A stretch of DNA of 64,000 nt from assembly GCA_035479375.1 (NCBI GenBank), contig DATIIT010000001.1, positions 83,071 through 147,070 of the forward strand, in the 5' to 3' direction. This DNA comes from PMNU01 sp035479375 (lineage in GTDB: Bacteria; Patescibacteriota; Saccharimonadia; Saccharimonadales; UBA4665). This document shows, one piece after another, positions 33,530 to 40,516 of this stretch (the stretch's first letter is position 1; each line of letters starts with the position of its first letter). A program made the position numbers and the translations under genes. The notes under the pieces were generated by a model. It was not told the origin of the DNA, did not search any database, and saw nothing but the letters and a program-made list of their open reading frames with translations.

Positions 33530-33865
33530 TTATCCACAGGAACCAGCCACTACTTCTCTTTCTTCGTTTCTTTTTGTCGCCGCTCGTGCCTTCTCATCCT
33601 CGGAATCTTTGGCTTCATGGGCTGCCACGTAACCCTGGTCATCATGATTCCCATCCCGCCCAAGCCCGAACCCGTCATTGACAGCCTCCGCCATATTTGC
33701 CATGTGATCGTGGCCGCCACACGCCATCTCACCCAGCCGTGTCGCAAGGCCGCTCACCAGCTCCATGTTCCGCGCGTTCGCCTGCTTAGCAGAAAACTTA
33801 CCTTGGAAGCGACTTGGATTCTGGTTATTCGGTGACAGTAAAATATAGCCGTTGCTGCCATCCAT
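33530..33865 (-). CDS. Small hydrophilic orphan protein
   Basis: A 111-residue charged, glycine- and histidine-rich protein (GGHDHMANMAEAVNDG, GRDGNHDDQGYV) with a lysine/glutamate-rich C-terminus (AKDSEDEKARAATKRNEE). No family recognised and no membrane segment. It is followed by a clear terminator, which supports its being a transcribed gene. The ATG at 33865 lacks a Shine-Dalgarno; another frame on the opposite strand overlaps it but has no terminator. Histidine/aspartate clusters might bind metal, but this is speculation. Confidence 0.5.
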   Translation of the reverse strand: MDGSNGYILLSPNNQNPSRFQGKFSAKQANARNMELVSGLATRLGEMACGGHDHMANMAEAVNDGFGLGRDGNHDDQGYVAAHEAKDSEDEKARAATKRNEEREVVAGSCG

Positions 33866-33888
33866 AGGATCTCGACAGAGGCCAACGC

Positions 33889-34316
33889 TTAACGAGGCAA
33901 TGCCACTGGATGTTTTTCGTTAGCGCGTTCGCCGGCCACGACGTTGCCGCTGACATAGTCGCCATTGGGGAGCAATAGATCCAGAACCCTCACGTCAGGT
34001 GTAACGAACATCTCCCGGTTCCTGCGCTTTACCATCCCGTCCACCAGCGCGTGGAAAACCAAAGTGGTCTCATAACCATCCAAAACCCTGGCCCCAACTC
34101 CACTTCTTCCTGGCTAGCCAGCGGCACCTTGTTGTCGGGCAGTTCATGTTCCCCCGCAACGAGTATGTCTGCAACAATCTCTAGCGAGCCCACAAATCGT
34201 GGGAGTAGTTGGAGAGCCTGGTAATTGAGATGTCCTGCCGTTGCGGTATTTTCGGGGCGCGCCCACTTGCCGGCGAAGTGGGGCACGTTATAAGCGTTGT
34301 AGTAGCGGTACGGCAT
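33889..34316 (-). pseudogene. Orphan gene split by a frameshift
   Basis: Two minus-strand frames make sense only if joined. The first runs from ATG 34316 (MPYRYYNAYNVPHFAGKW) to about 34085 (SQEEVELGPG), then drifts into an implausible Trp-rich ending. The second picks up at about 34090 with LDGYETTLVFHALVDGMV and runs to 33889. A -1 shift at GGGTTTTGG joins them into about 142 residues. There is no domain I recognise. It may be a real frameshift mutation, a sequencing or assembly slip in the TTTT run, or, less likely, programmed frameshifting, since the sequence is not a standard slippery heptamer. Confidence 0.55.
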
Positions 34317-34348
34317 AAGTATATAAGTAGAAATGATGCGTACGGCGA

Positions 34349-34376
34349 GGCATGCCGGACCCATATCCGGCATGCC
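34349..34376. repeat. Perfect 11-bp inverted repeat
   Basis: GGCATGCCGGA, 6-nt loop CCCATA, TCCGGCATGCC. No T-run on either strand, so not a usual terminator. It sits between the split gene and the divergent plus-strand promoter, where it could serve as a protein-binding site or a cruciform. Confidence 0.6.
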
Positions 34377-34390
34377 AACAGAGGCGGATA

Positions 34391-34419
34391 TTGACAAAAC
34401 GCACCGCAAAAACTATACT
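34391..34419 (+). promoter_or_regulatory. Near-consensus sigma-70 promoter
   Basis: TTGACA (34391-34396), 17-nt spacer, TATACT (34414-34419). Apart from one base this is the housekeeping consensus, the strongest plus-strand promoter in the window. It points into a stretch with no ordinary gene. Confidence 0.85.
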
Positions 34420-34438
34420 ATGTCCCGATAGTGTACAG

Positions 34439-34549
34439 ATGGGTAAGCGTGATTCTCAGGTGGCCCCCTTCGCGATATCACCGGCCGGATTTACGGAGTT
34501 GCTAACCCCTACGATATCGCTCTCACGCTACCCCACATGTACGCTATAG
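34439..34549 (+). CDS. Possible 36-residue peptide inside the structured RNA
   Basis: ATG 34439 to TAG 34549, starting MGKRDSQVAPFAISPAGF. It begins about 13 nt after the predicted transcription start, with no Shine-Dalgarno. Its codons are also the strands of domain 1 of the RNA, so base composition is set by pairing as much as by coding. I favour the RNA reading. Confidence 0.25.
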   Translation: MGKRDSQVAPFAISPAGFTELLTPTISLSRYPTCTL

Positions 34550-34560
34550 GGATTCATGGA

Positions 34561-34638
34561 TAGTGTACTTGCGTCCGGATAAGGTCTGTTAATTTTGAAG
34601 TTGGCTGCCTTATCCGGACGTAAATACGCTATCTTTTT
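34561..34638 (+). terminator. Long terminator hairpin ending the RNA locus
   Basis: Arms 34561-34584 and 34608-34631, 13 contiguous Watson-Crick pairs plus G-U and outer pairs, 23-nt loop, followed by TCTTTTT. The T-tract overlaps the stop codon of the converging wHTH gene. On the minus strand no T-run follows, so it serves the plus strand. Confidence 0.8.
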
Positions 34639-35092
34639 ATGTGGGCGCATCTCCTTTCTCTATCTGGAGGCTTAAACCCAGCTTAATGCCCGGACTTTTA
34701 TCGTTAAATCGGGCAATGGCTTCAGCGATTGAACTGAATTGCGCCAGTACGGCAGGCGCCAAGCTGATGGGCTGCACCTGGACAGCTGGCCCACCGGCAT
34801 CCGCACCAGCCTCCTGCTTGTTCAGATCATCGGTCGTAACCTTGTCTTCGGTGGCTTGCCTGGCCTGTTTGCCCTTTTGGGTCAGGACAAAACCGGCGAT
34901 AGATCGGGTGCCGGCATCAATTATCGTCTCTACATACCCCTTCTTGCGGAGCGCCCCCATGTAGCTAAGGACGCTTTCCTTCTTCACGCTAAACTTCTCG
35001 GCAAGTTCGTCGGCGGTAGGTTGCACGCTATCCCCAAAGAACCTGTCTAGGTTGTTGGCTTCTCGATTGGTTAATCCCTCTTCTGCTTCCAT
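34637..35092 (-). CDS. Winged-helix transcriptional regulator with autoregulatory operator
   Basis: A 151-residue regulator. A winged helix occupies about 25-85 (TADELAEKFSVKKESVLSYMGALRKKGYV, wing IAGFVLTQKGKQAR), followed by an acidic linker and a C-terminal helix/strand part (SSIAEAIARFNDKSPGIKLGLSLQ). It resembles MarR/PadR-type repressors but no subfamily is clear. ATG 35092 lies 8 nt after TATAGT (35106-35101); a second ATG at 35098 would overlap the -10 region. A 14-bp palindrome lies between its -35 and -10, so it probably represses itself. It converges with the structured-RNA locus, which could be its other target. Confidence 0.75.
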   Translation of the reverse strand: MEAEEGLTNREANNLDRFFGDSVQPTADELAEKFSVKKESVLSYMGALRKKGYVETIIDAGTRSIAGFVLTQKGKQARQATEDKVTTDDLNKQEAGADAGGPAVQVQPISLAPAVLAQFSSIAEAIARFNDKSPGIKLGLSLQIEKGDAPT

Positions 35093-35100
35093 TAGCATTA

Positions 35101-35129
35101 ACTATATCGGATATCCGATTACAATACAA
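35101..35129 (-). promoter_or_regulatory. Promoter with 14-bp palindromic operator for the wHTH gene
   Basis: Minus strand: TTGTAT (35129-35124), 17-nt spacer, TATAGT (35106-35101). The perfect palindrome ATCGGATATCCGAT (35106-35119) fills the spacer and touches the -10. Related half-sites (TCCGAT, CCCGATAT) occur at about 35134 and 35156, suggesting cooperative binding. Confidence 0.75.
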
Positions 35130-35236
35130 GTGTCCGATCTGACTAATTCTGCAACCCGATATAACAGGGGTGGATATCTGTTACCGAAAAGACGGTCTAG
35201 TTAATTTTCTCCCTCTCGTCACCCTGTTAGCATAGA

Positions 35237-35266
35237 AAAAGATCCCGATTATCCGGGATCTTTTTC
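35237..35266. terminator. Terminator of the surface-protein gene
   Basis: AAAAAGATCCCG / CGGGATCTTTTT, 12-bp stem, 6-nt loop. Read on the minus strand it ends in TTTTTC, 22 nt beyond the surface-protein stop codon. The symmetry also allows the plus strand. Confidence 0.9.
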
Positions 35267-35287
35267 GAGGAGCGGTCAGTCGCCTAG

Positions 35288-36763
35288 CTAGGCCACTTCT
35301 ACAGCGCCAGCGCGGCGCGCCTTGCGGCGCAGCACAAACTGGTGACCAAAGAAGCCGAGCGTAATGGTGCCCACAAACAGGCCAATGACGTCGCCCGGCC
35401 CGGTGTTCACCAGCTTAGCGGTAGGCGTAGCAGGAGGCGTAGGCACCGGCGGTGTGCAGCGCGTGTCGCCAATGGGGATGTTGGGCTGGCAGTAACCACA
35501 GGTGGGCGAGTTGGGCGCCTCGGTCTCGTGGCCAGGAACCGTACACTTGGGCGTCTTAGCCGGCGTCACCGATGCTTGGCAGGAAGCGCTCTGCACGCCC
35601 TGGGCGGTGTTAAAGTTCACGCTAGCTACCACCGTGTGCTGCACGTCGTCAGTAAAGGTGTATTCCTTGTAGATGTTGCCGTTGTTGTCTTTGGTGGTCA
35701 CGCCTTTGCTAGCGTCTTTGCCATCCAGGGTAAAGTCCACGTTCTGCAACACGGTCTGGCCGGTGGCGTCCGTCTTCACGGTAACCGTAAAGCGGAAGGA
35801 CTTCTTGGCGTCGTCCAAAGCGGCGGGCAGCAGGTTGGTACACACGAAGAACGGAGGTACAAAGGTGATGTGCTTCTGGCACTCCGCCACCTGCACGGCC
35901 TGGATTTCCTTGCCGCCGGGCACGCTGGCGTACACCGTAACCGTGACGTCGCCGTTTTTGCCAAAGGTGTGCTCCACGGCCTGGGTGTTAGCGTCGGTAC
36001 CGGTCTTGGTAATGGTGGTGTTGTCGTCGGTAAAGTGGTACACCACGCGGCTAATGTGGGCGTTGCCGGCCACGGTCACGTCAGTGGTGAAGTCGTAGGT
36101 GTTGGGCTTGTGCGTGGCGTCCGGCTGCGTCGCCTGCAGCGCCTTACAAGCAACGCTGTTCTGCACCAAGGTGCCGGTCACTTCGTTGCCGCACGGCTTC
36201 TCTACCACAATCTGGGCTTGGCCGTTGTTGTCAAACATAATGAGGACGGGGATCGAGTTCACGTCCTTACCAAACGAGACGCTCGGCGCGGCGTGGTAGT
36301 AGGTGTTGCCAGCGATGTTGATGGCCTTGCGCGCCGGGTTGCCCCAGCTTTCGCGGCCGTAGGTGTCTACGCCGGTCATAACGGGCGTGCCGTCGTTGAG
36401 CTTCACCGTGCCGTCGCGGTTCACCGTGCCCTCTTGGGCGGTGTTGGCAAACTGGTCGTAGGTGGCGGCAGTCAGGCCAAAGTTGGCGTAGAAGCTCTGC
36501 AGGTCGGCCGGGTTGTTGTTTTTGACGTCGGCAATAAACTCTTGGGCGGTGCTTGCGCCACAATCGCCAGCGCCCGGGAAGGCAGCGTAGTCGATCGAGT
36601 CGTGGCTACAGTCGCGGTCCACTTGGGCCGAGCCAAAACCGCGCGACGCCAAACCAAGGCCAACAGAGCCGGCCAGCGCCAGGCTAAAAATACCAGCAAT
36701 TACCAATTTCTTGGTAGCGGGCATACGGAAAATCTCGCGGATAAATTTCTTTGCTATAGACAT
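35288..36763 (-). CDS. Cell-surface protein with repeated beta domains and C-terminal membrane anchor
   Basis: A 491-residue exported protein. An N-terminal signal/anchor helix is at about 20-40 (LVIAGIFSLALAGSVGLGLAS). Two beta-sandwich repeats resembling PKD domains follow (about 215-300, YDFTTDVTVAGNAHISRVVYHFTDD; about 310-395, FRFTVTVKTDATGQTV). A Cys/Pro-rich spacer (CGYCQPNIPIGDTRC) leads to a C-terminal LVNTGPGDVIGLFVG, transmembrane helix and RRKARR, like an LPXTG anchor but without that motif. AGGAGGT stands 7 nt before ATG 36763 and the promoter is near consensus, so it should be abundant. Such proteins are common in Saccharibacteria (general knowledge). Confidence 0.85.
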   Translation of the reverse strand: MSIAKKFIREIFRMPATKKLVIAGIFSLALAGSVGLGLASRGFGSAQVDRDCSHDSIDYAAFPGAGDCGASTAQEFIADVKNNNPADLQSFYANFGLTAATYDQFANTAQEGTVNRDGTVKLNDGTPVMTGVDTYGRESWGNPARKAINIAGNTYYHAAPSVSFGKDVNSIPVLIMFDNNGQAQIVVEKPCGNEVTGTLVQNSVACKALQATQPDATHKPNTYDFTTDVTVAGNAHISRVVYHFTDDNTTITKTGTDANTQAVEHTFGKNGDVTVTVYASVPGGKEIQAVQVAECQKHITFVPPFFVCTNLLPAALDDAKKSFRFTVTVKTDATGQTVLQNVDFTLDGKDASKGVTTKDNNGNIYKEYTFTDDVQHTVVASVNFNTAQGVQSASCQASVTPAKTPKCTVPGHETEAPNSPTCGYCQPNIPIGDTRCTPPVPTPPATPTAKLVNTGPGDVIGLFVGTITLGFFGHQFVLRRKARRAGAVEVA

Positions 36764-36791
36764 ACGAACCACCTCCTCGTGTTCGCCTATT

Positions 36792-36820
36792 ATATTACCA
36801 TAACGGCGTTAAATTGTCAA
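36792..36820 (-). promoter_or_regulatory. Near-consensus promoter of the surface-protein gene
   Basis: Minus strand: TTGACA (36820-36815), 17-nt spacer, TAATAT (36797-36792). Start is followed by a short leader and AGGAGGT Shine-Dalgarno. Confidence 0.88.
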
Positions 36821-36915
36821 CGCCTCACACTTGTAGCGTTCCGCCCATACTACCAACAATATGACAGCCCAGCAAGGATCTACTGTGAAAAAACGCACAA
36901 ATATGGCACAAAAAG

Positions 36916-36946
36916 AAAACACCCGCGATTTTCTCGCGGGTGTTTT
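36916..36946. terminator. Terminator after the small gene at 36964
   Basis: AAAACACCCGCGA / TCGCGGGTGTTTT, 13-bp stem with a 5-nt loop; on the minus strand it ends in TTTTCTTTTTG. Confidence 0.9.
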
Positions 36947-36963
36947 GGTGCAAAAGCTTGGGA

Positions 36964-37299
36964 CTAGGCGTCGACGAGTTCTTTTTCGTCTTCGTCCTGC
37001 TCTTGGCGCAGCATTTGCTCGGCTTGGCGGGCAGCGGCGGCAATAAGCATAGGGTCGTTGGCGCTGTTGTATTGGTTGTACAAGGCACCACGGTTTTTAC
37101 CAGGGTGGACGTAGTTTGCAGCGTCAAGCATTGCAGCACCGGTTGCTACGGCAACTTCAGTTGCGTTGTAGGCCTCGGCGCTAAAATCTGCAGGGGTTTC
37201 CTTGCGGGTACCGTAAACGGCAGCCACACCGGGTTGGTTAATCATAGAAGGATCAAACTGAGGTGCTTGTGGGGTGAAAGTGTGTGCTTCTGGATTCAT
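36964..37299 (-). CDS. Small soluble orphan protein
   Basis: A 111-residue acidic protein with a Pro/Gln-rich N-terminus (TFTPQAPQFDPSMINQPG) and a helical, Ala-rich C-terminal half (LIAAAARQAEQMLRQEQDEDEKELVDA). No family recognised. The promoter TTGACT (37335-37330), 17 nt, TACAAT (37312-37307) ends 7 nt before ATG 37299, which I chose over two earlier Met codons that overlap the -10. With its own consensus-like promoter and terminator it is a single-gene unit, so probably well expressed. Confidence 0.7.
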   Translation of the reverse strand: MNPEAHTFTPQAPQFDPSMINQPGVAAVYGTRKETPADFSAEAYNATEVAVATGAAMLDAANYVHPGKNRGALYNQYNSANDPMLIAAAARQAEQMLRQEQDEDEKELVDA

Positions 37300-37306
37300 G
37301 AGCATC

Positions 37307-37335
37307 ATTGTAACACTGTAGGCTCTTTAAGTCAA
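37307..37335 (-). promoter_or_regulatory. Promoter of the small gene at 37299
   Basis: TTGACT, 17-nt spacer, TACAAT on the minus strand; the start codon follows after 7 nt. Confidence 0.8.
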
Positions 37336-37351
37336 TACTTTTATACGCATT

Positions 37352-39553
37352 TTATTCGCCCTGGCCAGAGGCGGCCGCGCCAGCGTTCTCTGGGAGTAAG
37401 TGGCTTTTGGCAAAGGTGAAGCCGAAGGTGCTCCCCTTGCCCTCTTGGCTCTTGAAGACCACGGCGCCCCCTTGGGCAATGACCACCTTCTTGGCCATAA
37501 ACAGACCCAGGCCAGTGCCGTCCGGCCGGGCGCGCTTGGCGTTGGGCGCGCGGTAAAACTTGGTAAACAGATGATGCTGCTCGTGGCGCGGCACACCAAT
37601 GCCGTTGTCGCTCACCAAAAATTCAACCGTTTGCGGCTTGTCTACCAGATGTACCTCTATATGGCCGCCGGCCGGGGTGTAGTACACGGCGTTGTCCAGG
37701 AAATTCATGATGACCTGGCGCAGCTTGGTCTCGTCCAGCATGAGCAGCGGGAAATGCTCGGGCTTTTGGTAATCGAGCGTCAGGTGGCGGCTTTTGGCCG
37801 TCTCTACCAGCTGCTCAACCTCTTCCTGGACGACTTTGGCCAGGTTGCAGCGCGTGGCCTCAATGATGAACTTGCCGGTTTTGAGCCGCGACACGTTTAA
37901 GAGGTCAGAAATGAGGTACACCATGCGCTGCGAGCTCACAAACGACTGGTTGAGCAGCCGCCGCTGCAGCCGCGTGATGTTGCCGGCGTCGCCGTCCAAC
38001 ACCATGCTCACATAGCCCTTAACAGAGGTGAGCGGCGTGCGCAGCTGGTGCGACGCCATGCTAATGAAGTCGTCTTTGGTCTCGTTGAGCTTGCGCAGCT
38101 TGTCGTTGGCGCGGCGGAGCTTGCGGGTGGCGTCGTCGATTTTTTCTTGGAGGGTCAGGTTGAAGTTTTCAATCTGAGTGAAGCGCAACACGTTTTGGGC
38201 GGCAATGGCGATTTGGTCGGCTGCGATGCTCAGTACTGCCAAATCCTGCGACGTGAGCGGCATATCGTTTTTCTTGTTGCCAAACACAATGAAGCCCACT
38301 ACATCGTCGTGGGAGGTCATTTTGCCGACGGCGCTGACATTTTTCTCTTCAAACAGCGTACGCACGCTGCGCATCTCCGGCCTTATATCACGCAGTGAGA
38401 CCACTTTTTCGGGCCGGTCAAAGATGTCTTTGCTGATGTCTGCGTACTGGTGCAGCACCATTGCACGTTGGGAGGACATAATGCGCATCCTGTCTTTGTC
38501 GGTGAAGACACCGATGAAGGTGAACTCCAACTTGAGCTTGTCGGTGAGCAGCGTCTCGCAGAGCGTGAGCATGCGGTGCATATCAACGGTGCTGATGAGG
38601 ATGGCGTTTAGGTGGTCGACGACGTCTTGGGTGTCGTAGACGTCGCGGAAAAAGAAGCGGTTGGTGAGGCGGTCGAAAAGCCGCTTGAGCGGCTGGAAAG
38701 ACACCGCGATCACCAGGACGAGCAGGGCGTTAAATAGCTGTTGCAGGTCTCTGTGGTGGCGGAAGGCGGTTACGAACGTGCCCGAGGTGTCGGCCAGGAA
38801 GACAAACCCCACAGCTACAGTGGTGCCCAGGAAGGCGTAAGCCGTACTGCGCACTACAGCGGTGCGGATATCAAACAGCTTGTAGCGGCCAATGGCGTAG
38901 TAGAAGGCAAACGCCATTGCCAAACCGCCAACAGGGGCAAATTGCGACGGCCAGGCACTCGAAAATACGGCCGGCAAGATGAGGTTGGTGAGCAGCCCCA
39001 GCACTGTAAAGAGCGTAAGGCCCCAAACAACGATATCTAGCTGGCGTTTGGCGCTCGTGTCCCTTGTTTTTTGCAGCGCCCGCCACTTGCCAAACAAGAA
39101 CGCCAGGAACGCAAGTAGTCCGCCACCCAAAAACAGCACGAAAACTGGGTATAGCTTCCCGTATTGGGGATACGGGAAATCGTTGGTTATTTTTACCCCC
39201 CTGATAACCAAAGGGGTGGCGAGCGTGAGAACCTCAACAATAAGGCCGCCGCCAAACAAGAACAGTTTGTAGGCGAGGCGGTGCCGCACCTTGAGCAGCG
39301 CGTTAGCAAACACCTGCACCACAACGGCCAAAGACAGCGCCACGCCATAGGTAAAGCGCCCTAAGAACGGATGCAACGTGCTCAGGCTGGTGTGCGTCAC
39401 CAAATAGACAGCGATGAGCCACAGCGAGTTATTGGACAAAAACAGCAGGAACAGCTTATTAGTAAAGCTTCGGCTGTTGCGGAACACCAAAAACCCCATA
39501 AAAGCCAGCACGCCAACGGTGGCGAGCGTCGGTAAGGCCAGGAGATACTGCAT
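37352..39553 (-). CDS. Sensor histidine kinase: 7TM-type sensor, GAF, HisKA, HATPase_c
   Basis: A 733-residue kinase. Residues 1-290 hold about eight transmembrane helices resembling the 7TM sensor type (HisK_7TM), 310-470 are GAF-like (DMHRMLTLCETLLTDKLKLEF, VVGFIVFGNKK), then a coiled-coil linker (KIDDATRKLRRANDKLRKLNE), HisKA with His502 (SMASHQLRTPL) and the ATPase (FLDNAVYYTP, SDNGIGVP, GTGLGLFMAKK). All catalytic motifs are intact. TATAAT (39566-39561) ends 7 nt before the ATG. There is no regulator adjacent; the two receivers at 42.3-43.2 kb are candidates. Confidence 0.93.
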   Translation of the reverse strand: MQYLLALPTLATVGVLAFMGFLVFRNSRSFTNKLFLLFLSNNSLWLIAVYLVTHTSLSTLHPFLGRFTYGVALSLAVVVQVFANALLKVRHRLAYKLFLFGGGLIVEVLTLATPLVIRGVKITNDFPYPQYGKLYPVFVLFLGGGLLAFLAFLFGKWRALQKTRDTSAKRQLDIVVWGLTLFTVLGLLTNLILPAVFSSAWPSQFAPVGGLAMAFAFYYAIGRYKLFDIRTAVVRSTAYAFLGTTVAVGFVFLADTSGTFVTAFRHHRDLQQLFNALLVLVIAVSFQPLKRLFDRLTNRFFFRDVYDTQDVVDHLNAILISTVDMHRMLTLCETLLTDKLKLEFTFIGVFTDKDRMRIMSSQRAMVLHQYADISKDIFDRPEKVVSLRDIRPEMRSVRTLFEEKNVSAVGKMTSHDDVVGFIVFGNKKNDMPLTSQDLAVLSIAADQIAIAAQNVLRFTQIENFNLTLQEKIDDATRKLRRANDKLRKLNETKDDFISMASHQLRTPLTSVKGYVSMVLDGDAGNITRLQRRLLNQSFVSSQRMVYLISDLLNVSRLKTGKFIIEATRCNLAKVVQEEVEQLVETAKSRHLTLDYQKPEHFPLLMLDETKLRQVIMNFLDNAVYYTPAGGHIEVHLVDKPQTVEFLVSDNGIGVPRHEQHHLFTKFYRAPNAKRARPDGTGLGLFMAKKVVIAQGGAVVFKSQEGKGSTFGFTFAKSHLLPENAGAAASGQGE

Positions 39554-39583
39554 AAGCAGTATTATACAACAGCACGGCAGAGG

Positions 39584-40516
39584 CTATTGGGCGGGCATGT
39601 GGGACGATTTATGGACTACTACCGTAGACAAGGCCGGTATGCGGACGCTCACCGTGCCGGCCGGCGCCTCCTCGACAATGCGCAGGTACTTAGTGAGCTT
39701 GCCTTGGGTAGCCTTGGCCTTGGCGGCGCCAGCACCGCTGCCAGTTGCCTCTGTCCCGAGGAGTGCAAGAAGTGTGTTGGCAGAAGCAACAAAGATGTCA
39801 CGGTGGTCATCCACGGGCAATTCGTGGCGTACTTGGCTGAGCGCCACCACTTGGCCGCTGGCGACCGCTACTCGGGCGACACGCTCGGCCAGGTCTTTGC
39901 CGAACTCTGTCTTAAAACCAGCGATCTCTAGTACAAGCATCATGAGGTCGCGGGCTGCCATGCCGGCGGCAAGTACCTTTGGGTCGTTAGATGCCACGCT
40001 TGCCTCTGACCAGTCATATTCGGTAAAGACAGCTCTTTCGCCCGTGATGCGGAGCTGGTCGGCAATGGTGCTGTCAGGGTCTTTGCTCCAGGCGGTCGCG
40101 GCGCGGGTGTAGGTGATGTCGAAGGCGCCGTCGGGGATCCCACTCATATCTTCCATGCGGCCGAGTATCTTGCGTTCTGGTGGCGTTGAGCGTTGGTCAA
40201 GCATGGGTTGGCTGCCGTCGAAGGCGTAGTACGTAACTCCATTTTCGGTGGCGAGGTCTTCGACGCTCGTTCCGGCGCCGGAGCCGATATCCAGCAACGT
40301 GACTGGCCGGCCGTCTGCCCGTGCCTGCAACTCGCCGATTACTGGGTCGAGGTCATGCTGCATAACGCTGTCCAAAATGCCATCCATGGTGCGCAGGCGC
40401 GCGCTTTCAGCCACCTCCCACGTTGTGCCGGCCGCGGCCGACGCCGTGTAGACGTTCCCATCGCCAAATGCGGTAGCGCCCGCGCCCCCGTTAGTTATCG
40501 ATTCATGCATAGACAT
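39584..40516 (-). CDS. Class I SAM-dependent methyltransferase
   Basis: A 310-residue enzyme with a Rossmann methyltransferase core: motif I TLLDIGSGAGTSVEDLA (about 74-90), motif II YYAFDGSQPML, and post-motif ILGRMEDMSGIPDGAFDITYTRAATAW, which matches the motif IV/acceptor loop. The C-terminal part after about 190 is helical. The substrate is unknown. Its ATG overlaps the stop of the GNAT-like gene by 14 nt, so it is the second gene of a coupled pair. Likely roles are methylation of a product made by its partner (inference). Confidence 0.82.
   Translation of the reverse strand: MSMHESITNGGAGATAFGDGNVYTASAAAGTTWEVAESARLRTMDGILDSVMQHDLDPVIGELQARADGRPVTLLDIGSGAGTSVEDLATENGVTYYAFDGSQPMLDQRSTPPERKILGRMEDMSGIPDGAFDITYTRAATAWSKDPDSTIADQLRITGERAVFTEYDWSEASVASNDPKVLAAGMAARDLMMLVLEIAGFKTEFGKDLAERVARVAVASGQVVALSQVRHELPVDDHRDIFVASANTLLALLGTEATGSGAGAAKAKATQGKLTKYLRIVEEAPAGTVSVRIPALSTVVVHKSSHMPAQ

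Larger units (their letters stand above)
34426..34638 (+). ncRNA. Putative structured non-coding RNA with two related stem-loop domains
   Basis: From the expected start near 34426 the sequence forms two domains. Domain 1 (34427-34549) closes with GATAGTGTAC against GTACGCTATA (one G-U pair), then TGGG/CCCA, AGCGTGA/TCACGCT, and GCGATATC/GATATCGC around a 33-nt apical loop. Domain 2 (34559-34633) closes with GATAGTGTA against TACGCTATC, then TTGCGTCCGGATAAGG against CCTTATCCGGACGTAA, and ends in TCTTTTT. GATAGTGTAC occurs at both 34427 and 34559, so the closing strands can swap partners. It lacks signatures of RNase P, tmRNA and SRP RNA. 6S-like RNA or a leader switch are options. A 36-residue frame lies inside domain 1. 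Confidence 0.6.

Noticed and set aside
34080..34100. Programmed -1 ribosomal frameshift
   Set aside because: GGGTTTTGG is not a standard X-XXY-YYZ heptamer in the reading frame, and no downstream pseudoknot is obvious.
34426..34638. RNase P RNA, tmRNA or SRP RNA
   Set aside because: Length about 210 nt and absence of the RNase P core, a tag-peptide frame with tRNA-like ends, and the SRP GGAA-loop region.
35342..36967. 541-codon open frame opposite the surface-protein gene
   Set aside because: The minus-strand gene has signal, domains, anchor, Shine-Dalgarno and promoter; the opposite frame has none and is Gly/Val/His-biased.
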